DNA from: a virus
Virus record (IMG/VR): IMGVR_UViG_3300043449_001239
Coordinates: 1 to 45,427 of that record
Reading direction: 5' to 3' (one strand)
DNA: 45,427 nucleotides
Of the stretch, positions 38,731 to 45,427 are shown one piece after another (positions within the stretch are counted from its first letter, which is position 1; each line of letters begins with the position of its first letter). A program made the translations under genes and the position numbers. The notes under the pieces were generated by a model. It saw only the letters and a list, made by a program, of their open reading frames with translations, had not been told where the DNA came from and did not search any database.

Positions 38731-39329
38731 TGGCGCAAGAACCTGTACTTGGATCAACGGCAATCTGCGCGGTCAAGCCGCTGGCGGACGCGAACGGCAA
38801 ATGGGTTCCCGTGCGGCTTGTGGCGGACGACGCGTACGACCCGCCTCGGCTCATCGTGGAGTTGCCGGACCGAGCGTTGCGGGATCTCGGCATCGTCGAT
38901 GCGCTGCTTACCGGGCTAGCGGGGGATGCGCTGCAAACCGTCGTGGCGGCAGGGGCTACCGTCCAGATCGCGGCCGACCGATACGGCAGGCTCAAGGTCG
39001 CACGGCCAAAGCTGTCGCACGCTTCCTCGAACACGACAGCGATCACGACCGCAACAGGGACCACGGTGGTCAACGCGCCAGCAGCCAGCACACACCTGCG
39101 AATCTGGCGGTTCCATGCGTCTAACAGCGGAGCAACATCCACTTGGGTGTACTTGCGGGATGGAGCGGCTGGGACGCGCTACTACCCGACGTACTTGCCG
39201 ACAAACGGCGTGATCTCGATTCGGATTGACGGCGGGCTGGACCTGACCACGGCCACGGCGGCTATCCTGACCACGAGCGCGGCAGGCAACGTCGAATGGC
39301 ACATTGAATACGAGACGGTGGCGGACTAA
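38730..39329 (+). CDS. Virion-associated hypothetical protein, 199 residues
   Basis: Beta-rich, Thr/Ala-rich protein with KVARPKLSHASSNTTAITTA and STHLRIWRFHASNSGATSTW. Its composition matches virion surface proteins. It starts in a TAATG overlap and ends likewise. No family recognised. Confidence 0.6.
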   Translation: MAQEPVLGSTAICAVKPLADANGKWVPVRLVADDAYDPPRLIVELPDRALRDLGIVDALLTGLAGDALQTVVAAGATVQIAADRYGRLKVARPKLSHASSNTTAITTATGTTVVNAPAASTHLRIWRFHASNSGATSTWVYLRDGAAGTRYYPTYLPTNGVISIRIDGGLDLTTATAAILTTSAAGNVEWHIEYETVAD

Positions 39330-39946
39330 TGGCTGACACGATCACGAGCGCGAACAGCCCAACAAGCTGTGTGCATTTCGTCATTGGCGGCACCGACGAG
39401 AGCGGCGCGTGGTCCGGGCTTCAGGTCACCGAAGCGGACCTTCAGATTCCATTGACTGCCGAAGAGAAAACGACGCTGCGCCTGCTACTGGCGCGCACTC
39501 TTCGGCAAAAGGGCGTCACGCTCGCGCAGTTCGCGAACAGAGTTCTGAGAGGCGAGGAGGCAACCAACGTGAAAGTCTATGATCTGATTGCGCCCGGAGT
39601 GGCGATCTCGAAAACGAACATCGGGACGGCGTACGTGAACATCTCTCCGCGCCTGAATGGTGAGCGGACGTTGATCGACTTCACAGGTTGCACGCAGTAT
39701 CGCCTTGTGGCCTTCGCCAACTTTGTCGGCACCGGACCTTTCGGCATGAGGGTAGTTCGCGATTCTGACAACGCGGTGTTGTTCGAGAACGCCAACCTCG
39801 CGCAGACAGGGGAACGCGAACTAGACACGGACTGGCAGACTCTCCCGGCACAAGCCGCGGGACTGATCTTTGTCCGTGTGCAAGCGAAATCCATCGTCGC
39901 TGCGGACGATCCCGTGTTCGGCGCAATCAGGATGGCGGTGCGATAA
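39329..39946 (+). CDS. Virion-associated hypothetical protein, 205 residues
   Basis: The N-terminal half is helical (LTAEEKTTLRLLLARTLRQK), and the C-terminal half beta-rich (YVNISPRLNGERTLIDFTGC, GTGPFGMRVVRDSDNAVLFE). It could be a fibre or appendage attachment protein. It overlaps the preceding gene by TAATG. Confidence 0.6.
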   Translation: MADTITSANSPTSCVHFVIGGTDESGAWSGLQVTEADLQIPLTAEEKTTLRLLLARTLRQKGVTLAQFANRVLRGEEATNVKVYDLIAPGVAISKTNIGTAYVNISPRLNGERTLIDFTGCTQYRLVAFANFVGTGPFGMRVVRDSDNAVLFENANLAQTGERELDTDWQTLPAQAAGLIFVRVQAKSIVAADDPVFGAIRMAVR

Positions 39947-41035
39947 ATGGCATTGCAGTCGTTTGGCGGAATCATATTTGCGCCTGATTACCCGCCTCGA
40001 TTTACTGGCAACGCACCGGCTTTCGGAGATGGGCCAGTTGACGCCGATGGGGAGGGACGCGGAATGGTGTTCGAGTGCCCCGAAACAGGAACGATCACGG
40101 GCATGGGCGCAATGTTCTCGACAATTACCACAGGCGACACCGGACTTTTATGGCAACTAACGGCTGTTGATGTCACGGCTACGCCGGGAATCCCTAACAC
40201 AGCGTCAATTCACGCGACAACAACACTGAATCCCACGGCCAGCGCATGGAATGATGCGACGTTTGACGCCAGCTATTCTGCGACGAAGGGTGATCTTCTC
40301 GCGGTTATTATCCGCCGCCCATCTTCTGGCGCATTCAATGGCAATATCCGACACCTTGCCCAACTTGATGCTGGAAACGCAGGCAACAACTTCCCATACA
40401 TGGTCACCAACACCGGGGCTGGATGGGTCGCCAATTTCGGCGCTGCGCCAGTGTTCGCAGTGAACTTCGGCGGCACGTATTACCAGATCAAGGGGTCGTA
40501 CCCAATTTCTGCGGTGAACACTACGTCAGTCAATAGCGGGGCGACTCCTGATGTAGTCGGCGCTCGATGGATACCGCGCTTCAAGTGTCGAGTTACTGGA
40601 TGCTGGTTGTTCTTGACGAACGGGGCCTCGACTGGAACATTCAACGTCAAGTTTTACGATACCGACGGAACTACCGTGCTTGCGACAGCGCTGTGGACAC
40701 AGCATGCACGCGCAGTCTCTGGATTGCCCGGCTCGTGGTTTTTGCCGTTCAGCACGACGATAACGCCAACGGTTGGATCGACATACTGGATAGGGATTGA
40801 GCCCACGACGGCGACCGCAGTTGCTCTATATGATTTCACAATTCCAAGTGCCGCGATCATGGCTTCGCTTAGCCTTAAGTCGGACTTTGCTTATGATTCA
40901 TCGAAAGACCCTAGCGGAACCGGAAGCTGGACTGGATACAGTGCTACCCGTAAACCATTGATGGGGGTTGCGATAGACCAGTTTGATGACGGGGTCGGTG
41001 GTGGTTCTGGTTCAATCTTCAACATCATGGAGTAA
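39947..41035 (+). CDS. Beta-rich virion appendage protein
   Basis: A 362-residue protein with repeated beta segments: CPETGTITGMGAMFSTITTG, FKCRVTGCWLFLTNGASTGT, FNVKFYDTDGTTVLATALWT, PTVGSTYWIGIEPTTATAVA. The pattern resembles jelly-roll surface or carbohydrate-binding appendages of virions. It begins directly after the preceding stop. Confidence 0.6.
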   Translation: MALQSFGGIIFAPDYPPRFTGNAPAFGDGPVDADGEGRGMVFECPETGTITGMGAMFSTITTGDTGLLWQLTAVDVTATPGIPNTASIHATTTLNPTASAWNDATFDASYSATKGDLLAVIIRRPSSGAFNGNIRHLAQLDAGNAGNNFPYMVTNTGAGWVANFGAAPVFAVNFGGTYYQIKGSYPISAVNTTSVNSGATPDVVGARWIPRFKCRVTGCWLFLTNGASTGTFNVKFYDTDGTTVLATALWTQHARAVSGLPGSWFLPFSTTITPTVGSTYWIGIEPTTATAVALYDFTIPSAAIMASLSLKSDFAYDSSKDPSGTGSWTGYSATRKPLMGVAIDQFDDGVGGGSGSIFNIME

Positions 41036-41037
41036 AT

Positions 41038-41682
41038 GTGCGCGAATGGATCTTGGGTATCGTGAAGGCTGCGCTGGAACCGTACTTTGACGTTCTGAAC
41101 GCGCGGCTGACACGTATTACGAATGACACCGAAGTGCAGATTTCCCACATTGCCGTCGATGTCCTCGAAGCGAAAGCGCGGGCGCATCAGGCCCTGAACT
41201 CCGTTGAGGCGCTGGCGGATCAGGTTGCGGGGGTAACGTCAAGGCTCGGCGTAATTCAAGGCGACAGCGCGCAAACGGCAATGGCCATGTCGGGGCTTCG
41301 GGAGACGCTGGACCGCATCGGTGACGCCATGACGAAGGACGTGTACCGCATAGTGGCACAAGTAGTCGCGGCGGAGTCTTCCGCTGTGCGGACCACGCAG
41401 CAGGCGACGGAAGCGGTTATCGGCGCAGTCCAGACCTCGGCAAAAGAGACGGGCGAGCAAGTCCGAGCGTTGAACCGGGTACCGGCGATGACCCCTGCGG
41501 CACTCTACGTCTGGGATGCAGTATCCTACGCGGCGGGCAAGTGGGCGCGTGACCCCGGAAAGCCGGACGACAGGCAGCGCGAGGTGTTCCAGTGGTCGCG
41601 TTTGGCGCTCGCCGAGAAGCACAAAGAAGCAACGGACGCGGAGCTGGAAACGTTTCTCGCGATCTACGACTACATGCACTAG
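41038..41682 (+). CDS. Helical hypothetical protein before the lysis area
   Basis: A 214-residue product from GTG with GGAG upstream. A long helical region (VLEAKARAHQALNSVEALAD, DRIGDAMTKDVYRIVAQVVA) follows an amphipathic start REWILGIVKAALEPYFDVLN. The C-terminal part has FQWSRLALAEKHKEATDAEL. It could be a coiled-coil virion or lysis accessory protein. Confidence 0.55.
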   Translation: MREWILGIVKAALEPYFDVLNARLTRITNDTEVQISHIAVDVLEAKARAHQALNSVEALADQVAGVTSRLGVIQGDSAQTAMAMSGLRETLDRIGDAMTKDVYRIVAQVVAAESSAVRTTQQATEAVIGAVQTSAKETGEQVRALNRVPAMTPAALYVWDAVSYAAGKWARDPGKPDDRQREVFQWSRLALAEKHKEATDAELETFLAIYDYMH

Positions 41683-41690
41683 GAGGCATC

Positions 41691-41852
41691 ATGAAGAACT
41701 GGAAGACGACTCTCGCTGGACTCGGTGTCGGGTTTCTAAACCTGTACGCCAATGGGATGAGCGCGAAGACAGCCGCTTTGTCGGTTGGGCTCGCGGCGCT
41801 GGGAGTGTTCGCGAAAGACGCGAATGTCACCGGCGGCACAGTGAGGCAGTAG
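41691..41852 (+). CDS. Small membrane protein, holin-like
   Basis: A 53-residue product starting MKNWKTTLAGLGVGFLNLYA and containing AALSVGLAALGVFAKDAN, two weakly hydrophobic segments. AGGAGG lies before the ATG. Small two-segment membrane proteins at this site are typical holin or antiholin candidates, but similar short proteins also occur elsewhere in virions. Confidence 0.55.
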   Translation: MKNWKTTLAGLGVGFLNLYANGMSAKTAALSVGLAALGVFAKDANVTGGTVRQ

Positions 41853-41861
41853 GCGGATTGC

Positions 41862-42413
41862 ATGATTCCCAACGTAGGACGGCTTGGGGGAACGACTCCA
41901 GCGGCTGGCGGAGTGCCGGTATCTGGAGGCTTGACGGGAGGTCTCAATGCCGATCAATTGGGGAGAGCTGCTGAGCGCATTGGGAGTTCTCGCGGCGATT
42001 TGTACGGGCGTCCAGTGGTTGATTGCAAAGGCTCTTGTCGAGCCTATGCACCGAAGGTCTATCGAGGAGTTGAAAGTATGGATAGCCGCGTCGTTCCCCT
42101 CCAAGGATCAGTTTCAAGCGCACTGCCAGATCGACGAGGAACGGATGGAGTCCATTCATCGGGACTTGGATCATCTGCGACACCAGACCGGGAACGGCGC
42201 GCCTCAACGATAGATCATCTTGCAAAGGCGCAGGCGCTAAGCACGATGGTGTTCGTTCTCGGCGCCGTTTCGATGGTCGGCTACGTCATCGGGCAAGCGA
42301 CGCTGTACACGTGGGCGGAAGGCGTCGCCATGGCGTTCCCCACGGCGATGGGGTTCATGTGCGCGGGGGCCGCGCAATACTTCTTGACGCGGGTGTGTGA
42401 CCGCCGGCGGTAA
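41862..42413 (+). CDS. Overlapping frame with C-terminal holin-like membrane domain
   Basis: A 183-codon open frame that fully contains the 88-residue gene at 41947-42213 in another frame. Its first part (MIPNVGRLGGTTPAAGGVPV) is Gly/Pro-rich. Its last 55 residues (MVFVLGAVSMVGYVIGQATL, TYTW-like, then MAFPTAMGFMCAGAAQYFL) hold two transmembrane helices and look real. The working start may be 42078 (ATG with GAGGAG nine bases upstream) or 42246. Holin-like by topology only. Confidence 0.45.
   Translation: MIPNVGRLGGTTPAAGGVPVSGGLTGGLNADQLGRAAERIGSSRGDLYGRPVVDCKGSCRAYAPKVYRGVESMDSRVVPLQGSVSSALPDRRGTDGVHSSGLGSSATPDRERRASTIDHLAKAQALSTMVFVLGAVSMVGYVIGQATLYTWAEGVAMAFPTAMGFMCAGAAQYFLTRVCDRRR
41947..42213 (+). 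CDS. Membrane-anchored helical protein, spanin- or holin-associated
   Basis: An 88-residue product starting MPINWGELLSALGVLAAICT then GVQWLIAKALVEPMHRRSIE. One N-terminal transmembrane helix is followed by a charged helical domain. GGGAGG lies six bases upstream of the ATG. This topology occurs in inner-membrane spanin subunits and in small phage lysis accessory proteins. No endolysin was found beside it. Confidence 0.6.
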   Translation: MPINWGELLSALGVLAAICTGVQWLIAKALVEPMHRRSIEELKVWIAASFPSKDQFQAHCQIDEERMESIHRDLDHLRHQTGNGAPQR

Positions 42414-42597
42414 GGCGTTCGATCTCGCGTTTCGCGTTCCGAATCCATGGCAGGATGGCTGGGGCAACAGCATCGCCAAGCCTCAACCCGATCTCTTCAC
42501 CAATCGTCTGCGTGGGAAGTTCATTTATGGCGCGAAGCGCGCTCCGTCTCCATGCCCTGAGCCGCTTAATTTCCTGTTTCAGCTTCTTCTTTTTCAT
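42355..42597 (-). CDS. Small basic helical protein
   Basis: An 80-residue product starting MKKKKLKQEIKRLRAWRRSA, then LRAINELPTQTIGEE and IRNAKREIERLT. Highly basic, coiled-coil-like. It converges on and overlaps the end of the late region (42355-42413). GGAGGAG lies upstream. The ATG overlaps the stop of a 12-codon remnant frame. Confidence 0.6.
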   Translation of the reverse strand: MKKKKLKQEIKRLRAWRRSALRAINELPTQTIGEEIGLRLGDAVAPAILPWIRNAKREIERLTAGGHTPASRSIARPPRT

Positions 42598-42632
42598 CGG
42601 TGAATTGCTCCTCCAGCTTTAGGCGTTGTCAT
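42594..42632 (-). pseudogene. 12-codon remnant of a gene start (MTTPK scar)
   Basis: The frame MTTPKAGGAIHR begins with the same sequence as the gene at 42619-42834 (MTTPK) but stops in an ATGA overlap with the next gene. It arises because 42618-42637 copies 42820-42839 exactly (20 bases). It is a scar of junction duplication, perhaps kept as a coupling leader. Confidence 0.55.
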
Positions 42633-42834
42633 GCGGCTCCGGGCAAGTAATCGCGGGATTTGCGGCTGCGATGGTGTCCTGTTCCTTTCGCCACTTACTG
42701 AACTCTTCCAGCACCATCATGCGCGAGCATGCCTCAAGCGCATTCATCTCACCGCAGAGCGACAGGAGGTTTTGGTTCTTTGCGTGGAGGTAATCCAGAA
42801 ACGCGTTCAGGTCGATCGTTTTAGGCGTTGTCAT
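42619..42834 (-). CDS. Hypothetical protein, 71 residues
   Basis: It starts MTTPKTIDLNAFLDYLHAKN and ends CPEPHDNA. Helical, acidic. Its start overlaps the end of the gene before it by 14 bases, and its end repeats that same junction sequence. No family recognised. Confidence 0.6.
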   Translation of the reverse strand: MTTPKTIDLNAFLDYLHAKNQNLLSLCGEMNALEACSRMMVLEEFSKWRKEQDTIAAANPAITCPEPHDNA

Positions 42835-42988
42835 GCGGCGTCTCCGTTTCGTCGATTGGCTTGCGGTTCATCGCTTCAACCAACATCGTGATCGTGCGAT
42901 ACGCGGAACTCCACTGCTTCGAGGTTTCTTCGATGGCGCGCTGGACCTGAGTCCATTCGTCAGCGGATAGGGCGTCAGGCTTGGTCAT
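42821..42988 (-). CDS. Hypothetical protein, 55 residues
   Basis: It starts MTKPDALSADEWTQVQRAIE and ends ETETPHDNA. The ATG at 42988 lies where transcription from the minus-strand promoter of block B (TTGACA at 43017-43022) should begin, so a leaderless message is likely; an upstream ATG at 43003 would not be on it. Confidence 0.55.
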   Translation of the reverse strand: MTKPDALSADEWTQVQRAIEETSKQWSSAYRTITMLVEAMNRKPIDETETPHDNA

Positions 42989-43013
42989 GCCGCCATTCTC
43001 CACACAGCCGCAC

Positions 43014-43063
43014 GCATGTCAACAGAAAAATGTTCTTGTGTTGTCCCGCCGCTGTGCTACGAT
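43014..43063. promoter_or_regulatory. Divergent promoter block B
   Basis: It aligns base for base in spacing with block A at 2220-2269. Extended -10 TGCTACGAT (hexamer 43058-43063) on the plus strand with TTGTG upstream; TTGACA on the minus strand (43017-43022) with GAGAAT 16 bases on. The shared AACA-N6-TGTT element (43021-43024, 43031-43034) is a candidate operator. Two copies imply shared control of two early gene sets. Confidence 0.6.
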
Positions 43064-43105
43064 GCGCTGGTCGTCTTGGTCTAAGGACGGCATTTCTCCT
43101 GTGTT

Positions 43106-43138
43106 GGGCGGCGTCTTGGCAGGCGTCGCCCGTTTTTT
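43106..43138 (+). terminator. Leader terminator, possible attenuator
   Basis: GGGCGGCG (43106-43113) pairs with CGTCGCCC, followed by TTTTTT. It lies between promoter block B and the TTG start at 43151, and the ribosome-binding site GGAGGAG directly follows the T-run. A preceding hairpin (CGTCTT/AGGACG near 43071-43089) and TTTCTCC, which could pair with GGAGGA, suggest alternative folds. Confidence 0.6.
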
Positions 43139-43150
43139 GGAGGAGCACAC

Positions 43151-43411
43151 TTGCGCATTTACGACATCGACGAGTACGCAGATCTATATGTGGCGTTCGA
43201 AAAGTTGCCGGAAATACCCTCGCCGGAAATCCTGAATTTGCTCGGCCGACTCCCGGTGCGGCATGAGTCCATGGCGTTCTGGGAACTCGGAAAGCAGTTG
43301 CAGCGGACTAATCTCGGCGAGGTTCCTCCTAATTTTGAATGCGAAAAAGGCGCGGGGCTGTGGTCTGTGATTCGCGCGGCAATTTTGGCAGTCAAGCGCG
43401 AGTCTGCATGA
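43151..43411 (+). CDS. Hypothetical protein, 86 residues
   Basis: A TTG-started product (MRIYDIDEYADLYVAFEKLP) with GGAGGAG seven bases upstream. It contains LLGRLPVRHESMAFWELGKQ. It ends in an ATGA overlap with the DUF1064-like gene. No family recognised. Confidence 0.6.
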   Translation: MRIYDIDEYADLYVAFEKLPEIPSPEILNLLGRLPVRHESMAFWELGKQLQRTNLGEVPPNFECEKGAGLWSVIRAAILAVKRESA

Positions 43412-43806
43412 GAGCGCGTTCCCGCAAGGTCGTCTTCGACGGCCACACCTTTGACAGCCAGTCCGAGCGCGACCGCTATATTGTTCTGCGCGACATGCAG
43501 CGCAAAGGCGAAATCTCGCAGCTTCAGATCCATCCGCAGTTCAACTTTTTTTGGCCCGGAAACAACGTCAAGATCGGACGCGGCTATCGTCCAGATTTCT
43601 CGTATGTCCGGCATGTCCCAGACGTGTACGACGTAGACGACAATCGCGTGGTGGTCAAGGGGACATCGGAGCACATCGTCGAGGACGTGAAGGGCTGGAA
43701 GAAGTCACCGAAGACCGGAAAGCTCCTGCCGCGCGTCGACAAGGGCTTCCGTCTTCGGTGCGATCTGATGCTGGCGTGCTATGGGCTCAAGGTCGTGCTG
43801 GTGTAA
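43408..43806 (+). CDS. DUF1064-like nuclease-fold protein
   Basis: A 132-residue protein starting MRARSRKVVFDGHTFDSQSE. The opening F-D-S-x-x-E and the pairs RGYRPDFSYV and EHIVEDVKGWK match the DUF1064 / PD-(D/E)XK pattern of phage proteins proposed to act on recombination intermediates: E in SQSERD, D in YRPDF, ExxDVK. It fits with the ERF and nuclease genes nearby. The start is fixed by an ATGA overlap. Confidence 0.7.
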   Translation: MRARSRKVVFDGHTFDSQSERDRYIVLRDMQRKGEISQLQIHPQFNFFWPGNNVKIGRGYRPDFSYVRHVPDVYDVDDNRVVVKGTSEHIVEDVKGWKKSPKTGKLLPRVDKGFRLRCDLMLACYGLKVVLV

Positions 43807-43813
43807 GTCGGGA

Positions 43814-44017
43814 TCACAGCTTGCCTCCGGCATTCACGGCCTTCAGCAAGTCTTTGAGCCTCTTCCATTCTTCCCTTGCCAGATACATGCCTCCCCAGTC
43901 CATTGGTTCGTCCTGCTGAAAGGTGCAACCTTCTTCGTGCTCCTCGACGCCGGAAGTAGCGCAACACGGGCAGTCCGTAAGGCCATGGAAAAATGGAAAG
44001 TCGTCAACCGTAATCAC
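43814..44017 (-). CDS. Small Cys-containing protein after the ERF gene
   Basis: A 67-residue product from GTG (GTGA overlap with the ERF stop), starting MITVDDFPFFHGLTDCPCCA. It has HEEGCTFQQDEPMDWGG and ends LLKAVNAGGKL. That ending copies the ERF C-terminus LLKAANNGGVL: 43813-43849 and 44013-44049 align exactly 200 bases apart with a few differences. Confidence 0.6.
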   Translation of the reverse strand: MITVDDFPFFHGLTDCPCCATSGVEEHEEGCTFQQDEPMDWGGMYLAREEWKRLKDLLKAVNAGGKL

Positions 44018-44976
44018 AGCACACCCCCGTTGTTCGCGGCCTTCAGCAACGTTGCCCGCACGTCGGCGTACTGGCTTTGCTGGATCGCCTTCGTGGATCC
44101 GTTGCCATCCGTTCCGACGTAGCCAAGCGCTTTCAGGTTCGCCGCCATCGCGCTCTGTGCCTGCCGCTTGTCGCCCTTGTAGGCTTCCTTGTAGTCGATG
44201 TGGAGCGCACGCTGGAGCGGTAGCCCGATAGGGCGGTCGTCGATGTAGCCGGTCGGCGTGGGATCGTCGTCGTCTGACCCAGGCTCGCGCTCGAAATGCG
44301 CCGAGGCGTCGGGAAACTTCGCCTTCGGCAGTTGCGCCACACTGGCTTCGAGCTGGTCGATGAAGCTGGTGGGCGCAGGGGTTACGGGAGGCGGCGCGGG
44401 GTCGTCGTAGGAGGAAACGGGAGGCTTCGGCGCTGAAGATTGGTACTTACTTGTGTCGATGCGCTTCACATTTGGAGTTCCGATCTTGGTTGGCGCGGTC
44501 GTGCGCGCGGGTCCGTCGTTCATCGACTGTTCATCGCCTTCTTCCATTGCAGCATACGGGATGCAGAACACGATATTCATGGCGTACTTGAATGCGAACG
44601 ACATTGCCTTGTTGGTGGCCTTGTCGCTGGTGTCCATCGCTTCACCGTATGTGACCGCTTCAACGAAAGATCCGTCCGACGCGTAGAAACGATGCCGCAC
44701 TTGAATCACAACGCGGAACATGGTGTTGCCGCTCTTGGTGAGCTTCTCCGTTGTCACGTGGTCGATGATTTCCGGCACGCAGAACACGCCGTGCTCCATC
44801 ATCGCTGGGTGAGCCGCATTCATCAACTCGGCGATACCGCGAAACTTGTAGTTTTGGTCGCGGTTTTGCTGCGTCTTCCCGACGGCTCCGATAGAAGCAG
44901 AGACCTTCGGGATCAAGGCGTAAATTTGAGCCATCTGGACAGGCATGCGCTTGTTGTCGTTCGTCGGTTCGTTCAT
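44014..44976 (-). CDS. erf: ERF-family single-strand annealing protein
   Basis: A 320-residue protein. The ERF core is clear: QIYALIPKVSASIGAVGKTQ, NYKFRGIAELMNAAHPAMME, VVIQVRHRFYASDGSFVEAV and TYGEAMDTSDKATNKAMSFA followed by FKYAMNIVFCIP. It would anneal single strands for recombination and genome circularisation, working with the PD-(D/E)XK nuclease at 814-1434. A Pro-rich linker and a helical C-terminus follow. Leader CACAAGGAGATAAGCC gives a strong ribosome-binding site. Confidence 0.9.
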   Translation of the reverse strand: MNEPTNDNKRMPVQMAQIYALIPKVSASIGAVGKTQQNRDQNYKFRGIAELMNAAHPAMMEHGVFCVPEIIDHVTTEKLTKSGNTMFRVVIQVRHRFYASDGSFVEAVTYGEAMDTSDKATNKAMSFAFKYAMNIVFCIPYAAMEEGDEQSMNDGPARTTAPTKIGTPNVKRIDTSKYQSSAPKPPVSSYDDPAPPPVTPAPTSFIDQLEASVAQLPKAKFPDASAHFEREPGSDDDDPTPTGYIDDRPIGLPLQRALHIDYKEAYKGDKRQAQSAMAANLKALGYVGTDGNGSTKAIQQSQYADVRATLLKAANNGGVL

Positions 44977-45003
44977 GGCTTATCTCCTTGTGGTTGTTCG
45001 TGT

Positions 45004-45324
45004 TTAGGCTGACTCGCCGTGGCCGTAGCCGTAGCCGTAGCCGTAGCCGTCGCAGTCGCCGTAGCCGGAGCCGTAGCCGTAGCCGGATCCGGAGCCGTAG
45101 CCGTCGCAGTCGCCGTAGCCGGCGCCGTAGCCGTAGCCGTCGCCGTCGCAGTCGCCGTAGCCGTAGCCGTAGCCGTAGCCGGATCCGTCGCCGTAGCCGG
45201 ATCCGGAGCCGTCGCAGTCGCCGTAGCCGGCGCCGTAGCCGTAGCCGTCGCCGTCGCCGTCGCAGTTGCCGTAGCCGTAGCCGTAGCCGTAGCCGTCGCC
45301 GTAGCCGGATCCGGAGCCGGTCAT
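45004..45324 (-). CDS. Gly-Tyr-Asp-Cys hexamer-repeat low-complexity protein, copy 2
   Basis: A 106-residue version of the protein at 139-489, with the same start (MTGSGSGYG) and tail (GHGESA) but different order and number of GYG, GDCDG and GAGYGDCDG units. It lies directly upstream of the ERF gene, with the same 28-base spacer and leader as copy 1. Unequal repeat exchange with an intact frame is evident. Confidence 0.7.
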   Translation of the reverse strand: MTGSGSGYGDGYGYGYGYGNCDGDGDGYGYGAGYGDCDGSGSGYGDGSGYGYGYGYGDCDGDGYGYGAGYGDCDGYGSGSGYGYGSGYGDCDGYGYGYGYGHGESA

Positions 45325-45427
45325 TGCTGCGTCGCGGCTTCGATAGACTTACGCGCCTCCGGCGTGCAGTTGAAAATGTTAACGATGCCCGTCAACGTTG
45401 CGCTCACAGGAGCGCCGATCCGGCTCT
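45316..45427. repeat. Right-end repeat (identical to 481-592)
   Basis: The last 112 bases equal 481-592, and similarity continues left through the degenerate hexamer repeat. With the 127-base left-end repeat it shows that both window ends lie in a duplicated gene pair; bases equivalent to 593-699 are absent between them. Confidence 0.9.
45321..45427 (-). CDS. 3' part of a second DUF6948-like gene, cut by the window edge
   Basis: It encodes the last 35 residues of the DUF6948-like protein (SRIGAPVSATLTGIVNIFNC through IEAATQQ), identical in bases to 486-592. It ends in an ATGA overlap with the second Gly-Tyr repeat gene. It pairs with the 5' fragment at 1-110. Confidence 0.75.
   Translation of the reverse strand, partial: SRIGAPVSATLTGIVNIFNCTPEARKSIEAATQQ

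Overview
The window is almost certainly a nearly complete genome of a tailed, probably short-tailed (podovirus-like) bacteriophage infecting a GC-rich bacterium. It has a large terminase, portal, scaffold, major capsid protein, two head-tail adaptor-like proteins, a tailspike, a tail-fibre-like protein and three large ejection-type proteins. I see no tape-measure, tube or sheath gene. No integrase, DNA polymerase, tRNA or convincing endolysin was recognised. The host cannot be named from the sequence.

Layout. (1) Leftward recombination operon, 2015 down to 1 and continuing at the other end from 45427 to 43814: small proteins, a RecB-like PD-(D/E)XK nuclease, a DUF6948-like protein, a Gly-Tyr repeat protein and an ERF single-strand annealing protein. 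Both window ends lie inside a duplicated DUF6948/Gly-Tyr gene pair, so the contig breaks within a repeat. (2) Rightward early operon 2277-3813: five or six tiny genes, including an ASCH/PUA-like protein and a helix-turn-helix protein. (3) Long leftward early operon from 12584 to 3823: many tiny Cys-rich or membrane proteins, a C5-cytosine methyltransferase, an HNH endonuclease, a replication-initiation-like protein and a DnaB-family helicase whose Walker A motif is split by an intein. A 480-base gene-free, hairpin-rich stretch lies inside it. (4) Rightward late region 12908-42413: putative small terminase, zinc-ribbon protein, large terminase, a cassette of small inserted genes, portal, scaffold, major capsid gene split by a group I intron carrying an antisense HNH gene, a decoration-like protein, a sugar/glycan module, adaptors, tailspike, tail and ejection proteins, and a candidate lysis area. 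(5) Small leftward (42988-42355) and rightward (43151-43806) groups close the map.

How the parts work together. Nearly all genes are joined by ATGA or GTGA stop-start overlaps, implying translational coupling in long transcripts. The ERF protein and the nuclease form an annealing-exonuclease recombination pair. The helicase and the replication-initiation-like protein form a minimal replisome-recruitment set that would depend on the host polymerase. The glycan module (2-oxoglutarate oxygenase, glycosyltransferase-like protein, glycosyltransferase-methyltransferase fusion, nucleotide-sugar dehydrogenase) begins just after a strong terminator and sits between capsid and connector genes.

The most unusual features are: a predicted class 3 (Ala1, W-C-T) intein in the helicase; a group I intron in the capsid gene with its homing gene on the opposite strand; recurrent duplication of gene-junction sequences (gene end plus next start) flanking small accessory genes, which looks like a footprint of how this phage gains genes; and the Gly-Tyr-Asp-Cys hexamer-repeat proteins at the window ends.
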